From: Microbacterium karelineae
Lineage (GTDB): Bacteria; Actinomycetota; Actinomycetes; Actinomycetales; Microbacteriaceae
NCBI RefSeq assembly: GCF_009745985.1
Contig: NZ_WFIX01000177.1
Location: 124,001-188,000, forward strand
Direction of reading: 5' to 3'
Length of the DNA stretch: 64,000 bases
Shown here in pieces: positions 36,008 through 44,396 of this stretch. Each line of letters begins with the position of its first letter. Position 1 is the first letter of the stretch. The position numbers and the translations under genes are program-made. The notes beneath the pieces were generated by a model that was not told where the DNA came from, searched no databases, and saw only the letters and a program-made list of their open reading frames with translations.

Positions 36008-37648
36008 ATGGCTGATGGCCCGCTGATCGTCCAGAGCGACCGCACCGTTCTCCTCGAGGTCGCGCACCCCGACGCGGAGACGGCGCGGCACGACCTCGCC
36101 GTGTTCGCCGAGCTCGAGCGCGCCCCCGAGCACATCCACACCTACCGCATCACGCGGCTCGGCCTGTGGAACGCGCGCGCCGCCGGGCACACCGCCGACG
36201 ACATGCTCGACACGCTCGAGCGATACACGCGATTCCCCGTCCCGCCCTCGGTGTCGACCGACCTGCGCGAGACCGTCGGCCGGTACGGGCGGCTCACGAT
36301 CGAGCGCGGCGACGACGGCGAACTCCTCCTGCGCACGACCGACCGCGCCGTCATCGCGGAGGTCGCGCGCAACAAGCGGATCCAGAACCTGCTCGTCGGG
36401 CACCCGGATCCCGACTCCTTCGTCATCGACGCGTGGGCGCGCGGCCAGATCAAGCAGGAGCTGCTCAAGATCGGATGGCCGGCGGAGGACCTCGCCGGCT
36501 ACACACCCGGCACGCCCCACGAGATCGCGCTCGACGAGAGCGACTGGCACCTGCGGCCATACCAGCAGAAGGCCGTCGACACGTTCGCGCACGACGGATC
36601 TGGCGTCGTCGTGCTGCCCTGCGGCGCCGGCAAGACGCTCGTGGGTGCGGCCGCCATGGCGCAGACGAAGACGACGACGCTCATCCTCGTCACCAACACG
36701 GTCTCGGCGCGCCAATGGCGTGACGAGCTGCTGAAGCGCACCTCGCTCACCGAGGACGAGATCGGCGAGTACTCGGGCCAGGTGAAGGAGATCAAGCCCG
36801 TCACCATCGCGACCTACCAGATCCTCACCTCGAAGCGGAAGGGCCAGTACGCGCACCTCGACGTGCTCGACGCCCTCGACTGGGGCCTCATCGTGTACGA
36901 CGAGGTGCACCTGCTGCCCGCGCCGGTGTTCAAGCTGACGGCCGACCTGCAGGCCCGCCGCCGCCTCGGCCTGACGGCCACGCTCGTGCGCGAGGACGGC
37001 CGCGAGGGCGATGTGTTCAGCCTCATCGGCCCCAAGCGCTTCGACGCGCCCTGGAAGGAGATCGAGCAGCAGGGGTACATCTCCCCCGCAGCCTGCTACG
37101 AGGTGCGCGTCGACCTGCCGGCGTCCGAGCGCCTCGAGTACGCCGCGGCGGCCGACGACCAGCGGTATCGCCTCGCCGCGACGGCGCCCGCGAAGATCGA
37201 CGCCGTGCGCGAGATCGTCGCACGCCACCCCGACGAGCAGATCCTCGTGATCGGCCAGTACCTCGACCAGCTGCAGGAGCTCAGCGACGCGCTCGACGCA
37301 CCGCAGATCACGGGCGCCACGCCCGTCGACGAGCGCGAGAGGCTGTTCCAGGCGTTCCGCGACGGATCCCTGCAGCTCGTCGTCGTGTCGAAGGTCGCGA
37401 ACTTCTCCGTCGACCTGCCGGAGGCGTCGGTCGCGATCCAGGTGTCCGGATCCTTCGGCTCACGACAGGAGGAGGCACAGCGCCTCGGCCGGCTCCTGCG
37501 ACCCAAGCAGAGCGATCACACGGCGAGCTTCTACACGCTCATCGCCCGCGACACGGTCGACCAGGAGTTCGCGCAGAACCGGCAGCGCTTCCTCGCCGAG
37601 CAGGGCTACAGCTACACGATCCTCGACACGCAGGACATCGCCGCCTGA
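36008..37648 (+). CDS. XPB-type DNA repair helicase (SF2)
   Basis: A 546-residue 3'-5' SF2 helicase homologous to eukaryal XPB. An N-terminal damage-recognition-like domain (about 1-185) precedes RecA-like domain 1 with 'VVVLPCGAGKTLVGAAAMAQ' (Walker A), 'IVYDEVHLLPAPVF' (DEVH), 'RLGLTATLVREDGREGDVFS' (motif III, with the RED-like ED) and domain 2 with 'QILVIGQYLDQL' and 'SGSFGSRQEEAQRLGRLLRP' (motif VI). All catalytic motifs are intact. Bacterial XPBs unwind DNA and are common in actinobacteria; whether they serve nucleotide excision repair is unsettled. Confidence 0.93.
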   Translation: MADGPLIVQSDRTVLLEVAHPDAETARHDLAVFAELERAPEHIHTYRITRLGLWNARAAGHTADDMLDTLERYTRFPVPPSVSTDLRETVGRYGRLTIERGDDGELLLRTTDRAVIAEVARNKRIQNLLVGHPDPDSFVIDAWARGQIKQELLKIGWPAEDLAGYTPGTPHEIALDESDWHLRPYQQKAVDTFAHDGSGVVVLPCGAGKTLVGAAAMAQTKTTTLILVTNTVSARQWRDELLKRTSLTEDEIGEYSGQVKEIKPVTIATYQILTSKRKGQYAHLDVLDALDWGLIVYDEVHLLPAPVFKLTADLQARRRLGLTATLVREDGREGDVFSLIGPKRFDAPWKEIEQQGYISPAACYEVRVDLPASERLEYAAAADDQRYRLAATAPAKIDAVREIVARHPDEQILVIGQYLDQLQELSDALDAPQITGATPVDERERLFQAFRDGSLQLVVVSKVANFSVDLPEASVAIQVSGSFGSRQEEAQRLGRLLRPKQSDHTASFYTLIARDTVDQEFAQNRQRFLAEQGYSYTILDTQDIAA

Positions 37649-37657
37649 GCGGCGGCG

Positions 37658-39106
37658 TCAAGCCAGCAGTCCCTCGACGGCCGCCGCGGACTCCTCACTC
37701 GCCGCCGTCAGCGCGACGCCCGAGGGGAGCACGCGGGCGACTCCGCCCGCCTCGCGGACGATGACGAGGCTCGCGGCGTGGTCGATCGGACTGTACCGGT
37801 GCACGAGCGCCGCGACGCCGCGCCCGAGTGCCGGCCCCGCGAGCGCGGCCGTCCCGGAACCGAGGACGCGAAGCGTGCAGTGTCGATCGGCGAGCTGCTC
37901 GAGGAGGGACGCGAACCCGGGCCACGGCACCGCGCCGGCCAGCTCGGTCGCGACCATCCGTCCGACGAGCGGATCCCCGGACGCCGGCCCGACGGCGATC
38001 CGCTCCCCCGCGCGCCGCGCGCCACGGCCACGCGCCGCGACGACGGGCGCACCCCCCGCGGGGTCGACGATGGCGCCGACGATGGGGTCTCCTCGCTCGA
38101 CGAGCGCGAGCGAGAAGCTCGTCCACGGCATGCCGTTGGCGAGATTCGCCGTCCCGTCGACGGGATCGAGGTACCAGCAGGGCGCGACCCCGTCGGTCTC
38201 GCCGCCGAACTCCTCCCCGACGATGTCGTGCTCGGGGAACTGCGCGCCGAGCACGGCGCGCACCCACCCCTCGATCGCGCGATCCACCTCCGTCACGTGA
38301 TCTGCCGGATCCCGCTTCGTCTCGACCATGCCGACTCCGTCGCACCGCGCACGACGCGCGGCCTCCGCCGCGTCGACGGCGAGCTGCTCGACGATCGCCA
38401 GCCGCCGCGCCGTCTCGTCCGGGACCGCGTCGCGGACCCGCTCGGGGTGGTTGGTGGTGACGGAGTCGACGCCGATCTCCGCGAGGTGCGCCGCCTGCGC
38501 TCCTTCATCGACGGTCCAGCACGCCACGCGCGGGCCGAGCGCGTGCACCGCCTCGACGAACGCCTCGCCGACGAGCAGGTGTGGCACGTTGACGAACGCC
38601 GGTCGGAGCTCCGCGAGATCCTCGGCGACCGGGGGCGCGGCGGCGCTCCAGGGCTGATGGATGACGGCGTCGGGAAGCGCCTCGCGGATCACGCGCATGG
38701 CCGCGTGCGCCCCGCACCACTCGACGATGTCCTCCGCGCGGCTCCTCTCCACGACGCGTGCCGCCGGTGCCGCGACACCAGCATGATCCATGTCGATGAG
38801 AAGGGGCACGCCGGTGCCGCGGATGGCCTCGATGGCCTCCGCGAGCAGGGGCACGCGCCGTTCGCCGCCACCGAGCTCGCGGACCTCGACGAGCGTCGTC
38901 TCGGAGACCCGCCGAGGATCTCCCCAGAGCCGGTCGAACGTCTCATCGTGCAGCAGCGCGACGGCTCCGTCGGAGGTGAGGCGGACATCGACCTCGACGA
39001 CGTCGGCGCCCCCGTCGACCGCGGCGCGGATCGCTGCGAGAGTGTTCTCCCGTGCCGCACCGACTCCGTGCAGGCCGCGGTGCGCGACGATGCGCGGACT
39101 GCTCAT
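37658..39106 (-). CDS. Fusion protein: glycerophosphodiester phosphodiesterase + inositol-monophosphatase-family phosphatase
   Basis: A 482-residue two-enzyme polypeptide. Residues 1-230 are a GDPD TIM barrel: 'IVAHRGLHG' (H9, R10), 'ARENTLAAI' (E20, N21), 'VVEVDVRLTSDG' (E38, D40), 'LLHDETFDRL' (H53), and 'VACWTVDEG' near its end. Residues about 235-482 are an IMPase-family domain: 'VGEEFGGE' (metal Glu), 'WYLDPVDGTANLANGMPW' (D314, D317, the DPxDGT motif) and 'SPIDHAASLVIVREAGG' (the WDxAAG-like third motif, with Ile for Trp). Both active sites look complete. Start at 39106, sharing ATGA with the upstream ABC ATPase gene. GDPD would split a glycerophosphodiester; the second domain could dephosphorylate a released sugar- or inositol-phosphate. 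No signal peptide, so it acts in the cytosol after uptake. Confidence 0.88.
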   Translation of the reverse strand: MSSPRIVAHRGLHGVGAARENTLAAIRAAVDGGADVVEVDVRLTSDGAVALLHDETFDRLWGDPRRVSETTLVEVRELGGGERRVPLLAEAIEAIRGTGVPLLIDMDHAGVAAPAARVVERSRAEDIVEWCGAHAAMRVIREALPDAVIHQPWSAAAPPVAEDLAELRPAFVNVPHLLVGEAFVEAVHALGPRVACWTVDEGAQAAHLAEIGVDSVTTNHPERVRDAVPDETARRLAIVEQLAVDAAEAARRARCDGVGMVETKRDPADHVTEVDRAIEGWVRAVLGAQFPEHDIVGEEFGGETDGVAPCWYLDPVDGTANLANGMPWTSFSLALVERGDPIVGAIVDPAGGAPVVAARGRGARRAGERIAVGPASGDPLVGRMVATELAGAVPWPGFASLLEQLADRHCTLRVLGSGTAALAGPALGRGVAALVHRYSPIDHAASLVIVREAGGVARVLPSGVALTAASEESAAAVEGLLA

Positions 39107-40137
39107 CCGGCGATCCTCTCGGAGACGAGGTCGACGGCGCCGTCGAGCGCGCCGTCGACGTACCGCAGGGCGCGATCGAAGCGCACACACACCTCGTCAC
39201 CCACGGCGGGCACGGATCCGCTGAGGTAGGCGCGCAGCTCACGCCCCCGGGCGTCGAGCGCGACCTCGGCGAAGTGCCCATGCGGCAGCACGCGCGTCAC
39301 GCACGCCCGGATGCCGTCCTCGGCGAGCGCGATGTCCTCAGGTCGCACGACGTAGTGCACGCCGTCCTCCCCGCTTCCCAGGCCGAGCGAGTCGATCCTG
39401 TTGCTCGCGCCGATGAATCCCGCGACGAACTCGGTCGCGGGGGCGCGATAGAGGTCGGCCGGCGCGGAGATCTGCTCGATCCGCCCCGCGTTCATGACGG
39501 CGACGCGGTCCGACACGGCCATCGCCTCCTCCTGGTCGTGCGTCACGAGAACCGTCGTGATGCCGAGGCGCTGCTGGATATCGCGGATCTCCTCCCGCAC
39601 GCGCACGCGCAGCTTCGCGTCGAGATTCGACAGGGGCTCGTCGAGCAGCAGCAGCTTCGGCCGCTGCACGAGGGCCCGCGCGAGCGACGCGCGCTGCTGC
39701 TCGCCTCCGGAGATGCGCGCGGGTCGGCTGTCGGCGTGATGCGACAGGCCGACGAGCTCGAGCGCATCGGCGACGCGCTCGGCGATCTCGCGGCGGGGTC
39801 TCCGCGCGACGCGCAGCGGGTAGGCGACGTTCTTCGCGACCGTCATGTGGGGCCACAGCGCATAGTTCTGGAACACCATCGCGCTGGGGCGCTTCTCCGG
39901 CCCGAGCGCCGTGACGTCGCGCCCCGCCATCTCGACGCGGCCGTCGTCCGGCGACAGGAAGCCCGCGATCATCCGCAGGGTCGTCGTCTTCCCGCATCCC
40001 GAGGGTCCGAGGAGGGAGACGAGTTCGCCGGGCTCGATCGCGAGGGAGAGGCCGTCGACGATCGTGCGACCGCCGAGGATCTTCGTCAGCCCGGCGAGCC
40101 GCACGCCGGGCGTCGTCGGGGGTGTCGTGTAGGTCAC
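39103..40137 (-). CDS. ABC transporter ATP-binding protein (PotA/FbpC/UgpC-like)
   Basis: A 344-residue importer ATPase: 'SLLGPSGCGKTTTLRMIAGF' (Walker A), 'VFQNYALWPHMTVAKNVAYP' (Q-loop), 'RISGGEQQRASLARAL' (signature; usual form LSGGQ), 'LLLDEPLSNLDAKLRVRVRE' (Walker B, D-loop) and 'VTHDQEEAM' (H-loop), followed by a TOBE regulatory domain (about 240-344). GTG start with AGGAGA 3 nt upstream, 7 bp after the permease gene. Operon ATPase of the importer whose cargo is presumably handled by the coupled GDPD-phosphatase fusion. Confidence 0.93.
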   Translation of the reverse strand: MTYTTPPTTPGVRLAGLTKILGGRTIVDGLSLAIEPGELVSLLGPSGCGKTTTLRMIAGFLSPDDGRVEMAGRDVTALGPEKRPSAMVFQNYALWPHMTVAKNVAYPLRVARRPRREIAERVADALELVGLSHHADSRPARISGGEQQRASLARALVQRPKLLLLDEPLSNLDAKLRVRVREEIRDIQQRLGITTVLVTHDQEEAMAVSDRVAVMNAGRIEQISAPADLYRAPATEFVAGFIGASNRIDSLGLGSGEDGVHYVVRPEDIALAEDGIRACVTRVLPHGHFAEVALDARGRELRAYLSGSVPAVGDEVCVRFDRALRYVDGALDGAVDLVSERIAG

Positions 40138-40144
40138 GGTTCTC

Positions 40145-40966
40145 CTAGCGGATCTGGAAGCCGTCCGCGAGCTGTCCGCCCATGATGTAGCGGCGGGTGA
40201 GCAGCAGCAGGACGACGGAGGGGATGGACAGCAGGAGAGCGAAGACCGCGGCGACCTGCTTGGGGTAGTTCAGGACGAGCGAATACATCTCCGTCGGCAT
40301 CGTCATGAACGACGGCGCTCCGACGAGATAGGTCCCCTGCGATTCGTCGAACGACGCGAGGTACGACATGACGGCGGCGACGAGGATCCCGGGCAGCGCC
40401 ATCGGCAGGGTGACGGTGAGGAACACGCGCAGCCTGCCTGCCCCCGCGTCGCGGGCGGCTTCCTCGAGCGATCGGGGCACGGCGGAGAATGCGGCAGCGG
40501 GGATCCACGTCATGAAGACGACCGTGCCGATCACGTGGACGATGATGATGCCGAGCGCCGTCTCCATCAGCCGCAGCCCGTAGAACACCGTCGCCATCGA
40601 TACGAACAGCCCCATCTTGGGGAAGGCGTTCGTCGCGAACAGGCCGATGAGGAAGACCCGTCGGCCGGGGAAGTCGAACCGGGAGAACGCGTACGCGGCG
40701 GGCAGGCAGACGACGGCGGAGACGAGCACCGTGATCGGCGCGAAGAACAGGGAGTTCTGGATCGCGGCGAACAGGCTGGGATCCGAGAGCACGATCCGCC
40801 ACCAGTCGAGCGTCACCCCCTCAGGCAGCAGCGACGGGTAGGTCCACTCTGTGGCGAAGGCATGGGCGGCGAGCCAGACGAGCGGCCCGATGATGAAGCC
40901 GACGACCGCGAGGACGAGGACCACGGCGAGGACGCGGCCTCCGATGCGACGGATCAGCGAGGCCAT
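40145..40966 (-). CDS. ABC transporter permease (binding-protein-dependent, second subunit)
   Basis: A 273-residue inner-membrane permease with six predicted helices. The cytoplasmic EAA loop reads 'RSLEEAARDAGAGRLRVFLT' followed by VTLPMALPGI, the coupling-helix motif. The start overlaps the previous permease stop as TGATG. Resembles the PotC/FbpB/UgpE class of permeases. Confidence 0.9.
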   Translation of the reverse strand: MASLIRRIGGRVLAVVLVLAVVGFIIGPLVWLAAHAFATEWTYPSLLPEGVTLDWWRIVLSDPSLFAAIQNSLFFAPITVLVSAVVCLPAAYAFSRFDFPGRRVFLIGLFATNAFPKMGLFVSMATVFYGLRLMETALGIIIVHVIGTVVFMTWIPAAAFSAVPRSLEEAARDAGAGRLRVFLTVTLPMALPGILVAAVMSYLASFDESQGTYLVGAPSFMTMPTEMYSLVLNYPKQVAAVFALLLSIPSVVLLLLTRRYIMGGQLADGFQIR

Positions 40967-41928
40967 CAGACGCGCCCCTCCTGCTTCGCGCTCCGGAAGT
41001 TCGCCCACACATAGAGCGCGGCGACCCCCGATGCGATGAGGAACACCACGACCGCGATCGCCGCCGCCTGCTGCGGCTGGTTGAACGACTGGAAGTACTT
41101 GCTGATGTCGACGCCGAGCTGCTGCGGCGCGTTCGGACCGGTGAAGTACGGCACCGTGAACTGTCCGAGCACGCCGATCGCTGTGAAGGTCGCCGCGATC
41201 ACGAGCGGGATGCCCGCCATCGGCACGAGCACGTCGCGCACGATCGCGAGGCGCGACGCGCCCGAGTCGCGCGCCGCATCGATCAGGGCATCGGGAACCG
41301 CCTGCATGCCAGACGTCGCCATGAGGAGGGCGAACGGCAGGTTGACCCAGACGGAGGCGATGACGACGCCCGTGAGCGTGAAGCCGAACACGGGTCCGTC
41401 CACGCCGAACTGCGCGAAGACGCTGCGCACGAACCCGTCGCCCGAGTAGAACGTGAGGATCGCCCACGACGCGATCACGACGGGGATGAACAGGGGCACG
41501 ATCCCGAGGCCCGACAGTGCAGTCGCCGCCCACCCTCCACGCAGCCTGAGCAGCACCGCGATCCCGATCGCGAGCACGAGCGTCGCCGCCGTCGTCACGA
41601 CCGTGACGAGGACGGTCGCGACGAGATCGCGGCCGAACCGGGCATCCGCGAACAGCTGCGCGTACGCCTCGACCGTGGCGAGGCCGTCGGCCTCGTACAC
41701 GTTCTGACCGATCGCCGCCGCCGTGCTGTTGAGGCCGCCCGTCATCCCGAAGCTGAACCCGATCGACAGCAGGACCGGCAGCCCGACGAACAGCGCGATG
41801 AGGATCACGGGCGGCAGCGCCATCGAGAAGCCGACAGCCCGTCGCCGGGATTCCGTCCTCCGGGTCGCTGGGCGGGCGGGACGCGCGGCGACCCCGCCCG
41901 CGCTGATGGTCAGCGTCTGTCCGCTCAC
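40966..41928 (-). CDS. ABC transporter permease (first subunit)
   Basis: A 320-residue permease with an Arg/Ala-rich cytoplasmic N-terminus and six or seven helices ('GFSMALPPVILIALFVGLPV' first). Its EAA loop is 'PDALIDAARDSGASRLAIVR', typical of this transporter class. GTG start at 41928 sits inside the stop of the binding-protein gene (GTGA overlap), so its translation depends on that of the upstream gene. Confidence 0.9.
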   Translation of the reverse strand: MSGQTLTISAGGVAARPARPATRRTESRRRAVGFSMALPPVILIALFVGLPVLLSIGFSFGMTGGLNSTAAAIGQNVYEADGLATVEAYAQLFADARFGRDLVATVLVTVVTTAATLVLAIGIAVLLRLRGGWAATALSGLGIVPLFIPVVIASWAILTFYSGDGFVRSVFAQFGVDGPVFGFTLTGVVIASVWVNLPFALLMATSGMQAVPDALIDAARDSGASRLAIVRDVLVPMAGIPLVIAATFTAIGVLGQFTVPYFTGPNAPQQLGVDISKYFQSFNQPQQAAAIAVVVFLIASGVAALYVWANFRSAKQEGRV

Positions 41929-43082
41929 GGAACGCGCTGGTCCCATTCGTTGGACATGTCGGCGCCGATCTCGCTGTAGTACCCGGGCCGCAGCGCGGTC
42001 GGATCGGCCTCTGCGAAGCGATCGGCGACTTCGTCCGGCAGCTCGTCGAGGGAGACGACGGGATATCCGGAGATCTGCTCGGCGATGATCTGCTGCCCCT
42101 CGGGGCTCAGCACGAAGTTCACGAGATCGATCGCGGCCTCCGTGTTCGGGCTCGTCTTCGGGATCCCCAGGTACGACGCGCTGCCGGTGAAGCTCGGGTC
42201 GCTGATCTGGGTGTACCCCACCGACTCCGGGATCAGCCCCGTCGCCTGTCCCGTGATGAACTGGTCGCTCCACACGGGAGCCATCGCGATCTCGCCGCCG
42301 GCGAGCAGCTCGATCACCTGGTTGTTGCCGTTCGGGTATACCCCGCCCTGATAGACGGAGTCGCCGATCTCGACGAGGCGCTCGAACCCGGCGTCCCAGC
42401 CCTCCTCGAGCTCCTTCGCGTAGCCCGCGCGCATCGCCTCCTGATCGGCGTCCGACAGGTAGCTGTCGAGCACCGTCGTGACGAACGCGCCGCCCGAGCC
42501 TCCCGTCGAAGGCGAGTTGTACGCGAACTCGCCCGGGTTGTCCTCGACCCAGTCGAGGAGCTCGTCGAGCGTCTGCGGCGGCTCGTCGACCTTCGTCGTG
42601 TCGTAGGCGAGGAGGACCGACGAGGCGCGGTACGGGATCCCGACGCCCTTGCCCGCGTCGATCGTCGCCTCCGGGACGGTCTCGAGGCCCGCCACGCTGG
42701 TGGCATCGACCTCGAGCAGGGCACCCGCCTCGGCGGCGCTCGACACGACGAACCCGGCGTCGACGACGTCGAAGCCCGGCGCGTCGCCGGCCTCCGTCGC
42801 TGTCGTCAGCTTCGCCACGGTCTGCTGGTCGTGCTCGCCGTGGAGATCGATCGTGGTGGTGACCGCGACATCCGGCTCGACCTCGGCATAGGCCGGGATG
42901 ATGCCCTTCTCCCACAGGTCCTGCACGTTGGTGTCCCCGGAGATGAACACGGTGAGGGATGAGCTGTCGTCGGTCGTCGTGTCGGCGGACGTTCCGGTCG
43001 CTGCGACGGGGCCGCACGCCGCCAGGACGCCGACGGCGCAGAGGCCGACCGCGGATATCGAGAATGCGCGAGGGATGTTCAC
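41925..43082 (-). CDS. ABC transporter substrate-binding lipoprotein
   Basis: A 385-residue lipoprotein: signal peptide 'AFSISAVGLCAVGVLAACG' with lipobox LAAC, then a Ser/Thr linker, then an extracellular family-1/6-like binding fold ('SLTVFISGDTNVQDLWEKGI', 'PSTGGSGGAFVTTVLDSYLS', 'SPNTEAAIDLVNFVLSPEGQ'). Such proteins bind polyamines, iron or organophosphates; phylogeny would be needed to say which. The longer open frame to 43400 is not used: GTG 43082 begins the signal peptide and has AAGGA upstream. First gene of the operon facing the LacI gene. Confidence 0.9.
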   Translation of the reverse strand: MNIPRAFSISAVGLCAVGVLAACGPVAATGTSADTTTDDSSSLTVFISGDTNVQDLWEKGIIPAYAEVEPDVAVTTTIDLHGEHDQQTVAKLTTATEAGDAPGFDVVDAGFVVSSAAEAGALLEVDATSVAGLETVPEATIDAGKGVGIPYRASSVLLAYDTTKVDEPPQTLDELLDWVEDNPGEFAYNSPSTGGSGGAFVTTVLDSYLSDADQEAMRAGYAKELEEGWDAGFERLVEIGDSVYQGGVYPNGNNQVIELLAGGEIAMAPVWSDQFITGQATGLIPESVGYTQISDPSFTGSASYLGIPKTSPNTEAAIDLVNFVLSPEGQQIIAEQISGYPVVSLDELPDEVADRFAEADPTALRPGYYSEIGADMSNEWDQRVP

Positions 43083-43125
43083 GATGCACGGTTCCTTCTG
43101 TGGAGGGGGTGTGGGCGCGACGGTC

Positions 43126-43223
43126 ATCGCACCGTTTCGATCGTTCGTGCGTCGGGTGGCCGATCGGTGAACGGATGGCGACAGGCGTCCGTTCGCGAGG
43201 AGAACGTATCGAAACGTTGCGAT
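43126..43223. promoter_or_regulatory. Two matching 16-bp LacI-type operators in the divergent promoter region
   Basis: ATCGAAACGTTGCGAT at 43208-43223 and, on the other strand, ATCGAAACGGTGCGAT (complement of 43126-43141) agree at 15 of 16 positions; the first is a near-perfect palindrome (14/16) with the central CG typical of LacI/GalR operators. One copy lies near each divergent gene, with centres 82 bp apart, close to a whole number of helical turns, so looping repression is possible. Confidence 0.7.
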
Positions 43224-43242
43224 CGCACAGTACGGTGGCATC

Positions 43243-44340
43243 GTGAACATCACTCCACCGGCGGATGCGGCACGGGGGCGCGGCCGCGCAGGGCGCGCGA
43301 CGATCGCGGATGTCGCGGCGCGCGCGGGCGTCTCGACCTCCACGGCATCGCTCGCGTTCCGTGGCTCGCCGCGCGTGCGCGACGCGACCCGAGAGCGCAT
43401 CTTCGCAGCCGCGTCGACGCTCGGCTACGACGGCCCGCACCCCGTCGCACGGTCGCTGCGCCGAGGCCGGAGCGGAATCGTCGGGATCGTCATCGCCGAG
43501 CGCGTCGGCCTCGCGTTCCAGAACCCGGTCGCCCTCGCGACGATGGACGGCCTCTCGGACAGCCTCGACCAGCTCGGATACGGCCAGCTCCTGTTGCCGG
43601 GCCGGGCGCACGCCCGTGACCATCCCGATGCGCTCAGCTCCCTGCCCGTCGACGCGGTCGTCTTCGCCACCCGCGGCGAGCAGTTCGACGACCTCCTGGC
43701 GATCATGCGCGCCCGCGGCGTGCCGATGGTGGGGATCGAGGGGCCGCACGCGGACGACGTGACCCTGGTGGAGGTCGACGACCGCGGCGGCATGAGGCGT
43801 CTCGCTGAGCGGGTCGCGGCGCTCGGCCACACGAGGGTCGGTGTCATCATGCGCACCACTCAGCTCGGCGCCTCACTCCCGCCGGGCCCGGCCGAGCCGA
43901 TCGGGGCGCGCCGCGACGAGATCACGAACCGGACGATCCTCGGCCGTCTGGACGCCGTCGCGCAGGTCTTCCCCGACGCCGTCCGCGTCGAGGCCGGCGG
44001 GCGCGATGCCGTCGCGGGAGCCGACGCCGCCCGTGTGCTCCTCGCCCGCGAGGACCGCCCGACGGCCCTGCTCGCCCAGAACGACATCCTCGCCGCCGGT
44101 GCGATCGACGCGGCGCGCGAACTCGGGATCCGCGTCCCCGACGACCTCACCGTCACGGGCTTCGACGGCATCGACATCCCCTGGATCGATCTGCCTCTCA
44201 CCACCGTGCGGCAACCCCTGCGAGAGCGGGGGCGCGAGGCCGGCCGTCTGGTCCGCGAGCTGCTCGACGGGGGGCGCCCCGAAGGCACGCTGATGCCGGT
44301 GGAGCTCGTCGCCGGCGCGACCGCCGCGCCGCCGACCTGA
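43243..44340 (+). CDS. LacI/GalR family transcriptional regulator
   Basis: A 365-residue repressor: HTH 'TIADVAARAGVSTSTASLAF' and hinge 'AARSTLGYDGPHPVARSL'-type region (residues about 18-75; the hinge reads STLGYDGPHPVARSLRRG), then a periplasmic-binding-protein-like effector domain with 'RTGIVGIVI'-like β1 (here SGIVGIVIAERVG), 'DDRGGMRRLAERVAALGHTR' and 'DDLTVTGFDGIDIPW'. GTG start at 43243. Divergent from the importer-GDPD-phosphatase operon and flanked by a candidate operator, so it is very probably its local regulator; the effector would be the transported compound or a breakdown product. Confidence 0.9.
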   Translation: MNITPPADAARGRGRAGRATIADVAARAGVSTSTASLAFRGSPRVRDATRERIFAAASTLGYDGPHPVARSLRRGRSGIVGIVIAERVGLAFQNPVALATMDGLSDSLDQLGYGQLLLPGRAHARDHPDALSSLPVDAVVFATRGEQFDDLLAIMRARGVPMVGIEGPHADDVTLVEVDDRGGMRRLAERVAALGHTRVGVIMRTTQLGASLPPGPAEPIGARRDEITNRTILGRLDAVAQVFPDAVRVEAGGRDAVAGADAARVLLAREDRPTALLAQNDILAAGAIDAARELGIRVPDDLTVTGFDGIDIPWIDLPLTTVRQPLRERGREAGRLVRELLDGGRPEGTLMPVELVAGATAAPPT

Positions 44341-44396
44341 CCCCGAATCGGGAGTGGGTCACCCGAAACCGCCGCATCATCGACATAATGGGGGGC

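Noticed and set aside
34946-37228. 760-codon open frame on the minus strand
   Set aside because: Shadow of the two XPB-module genes, which have intact family motifs on the plus strand.
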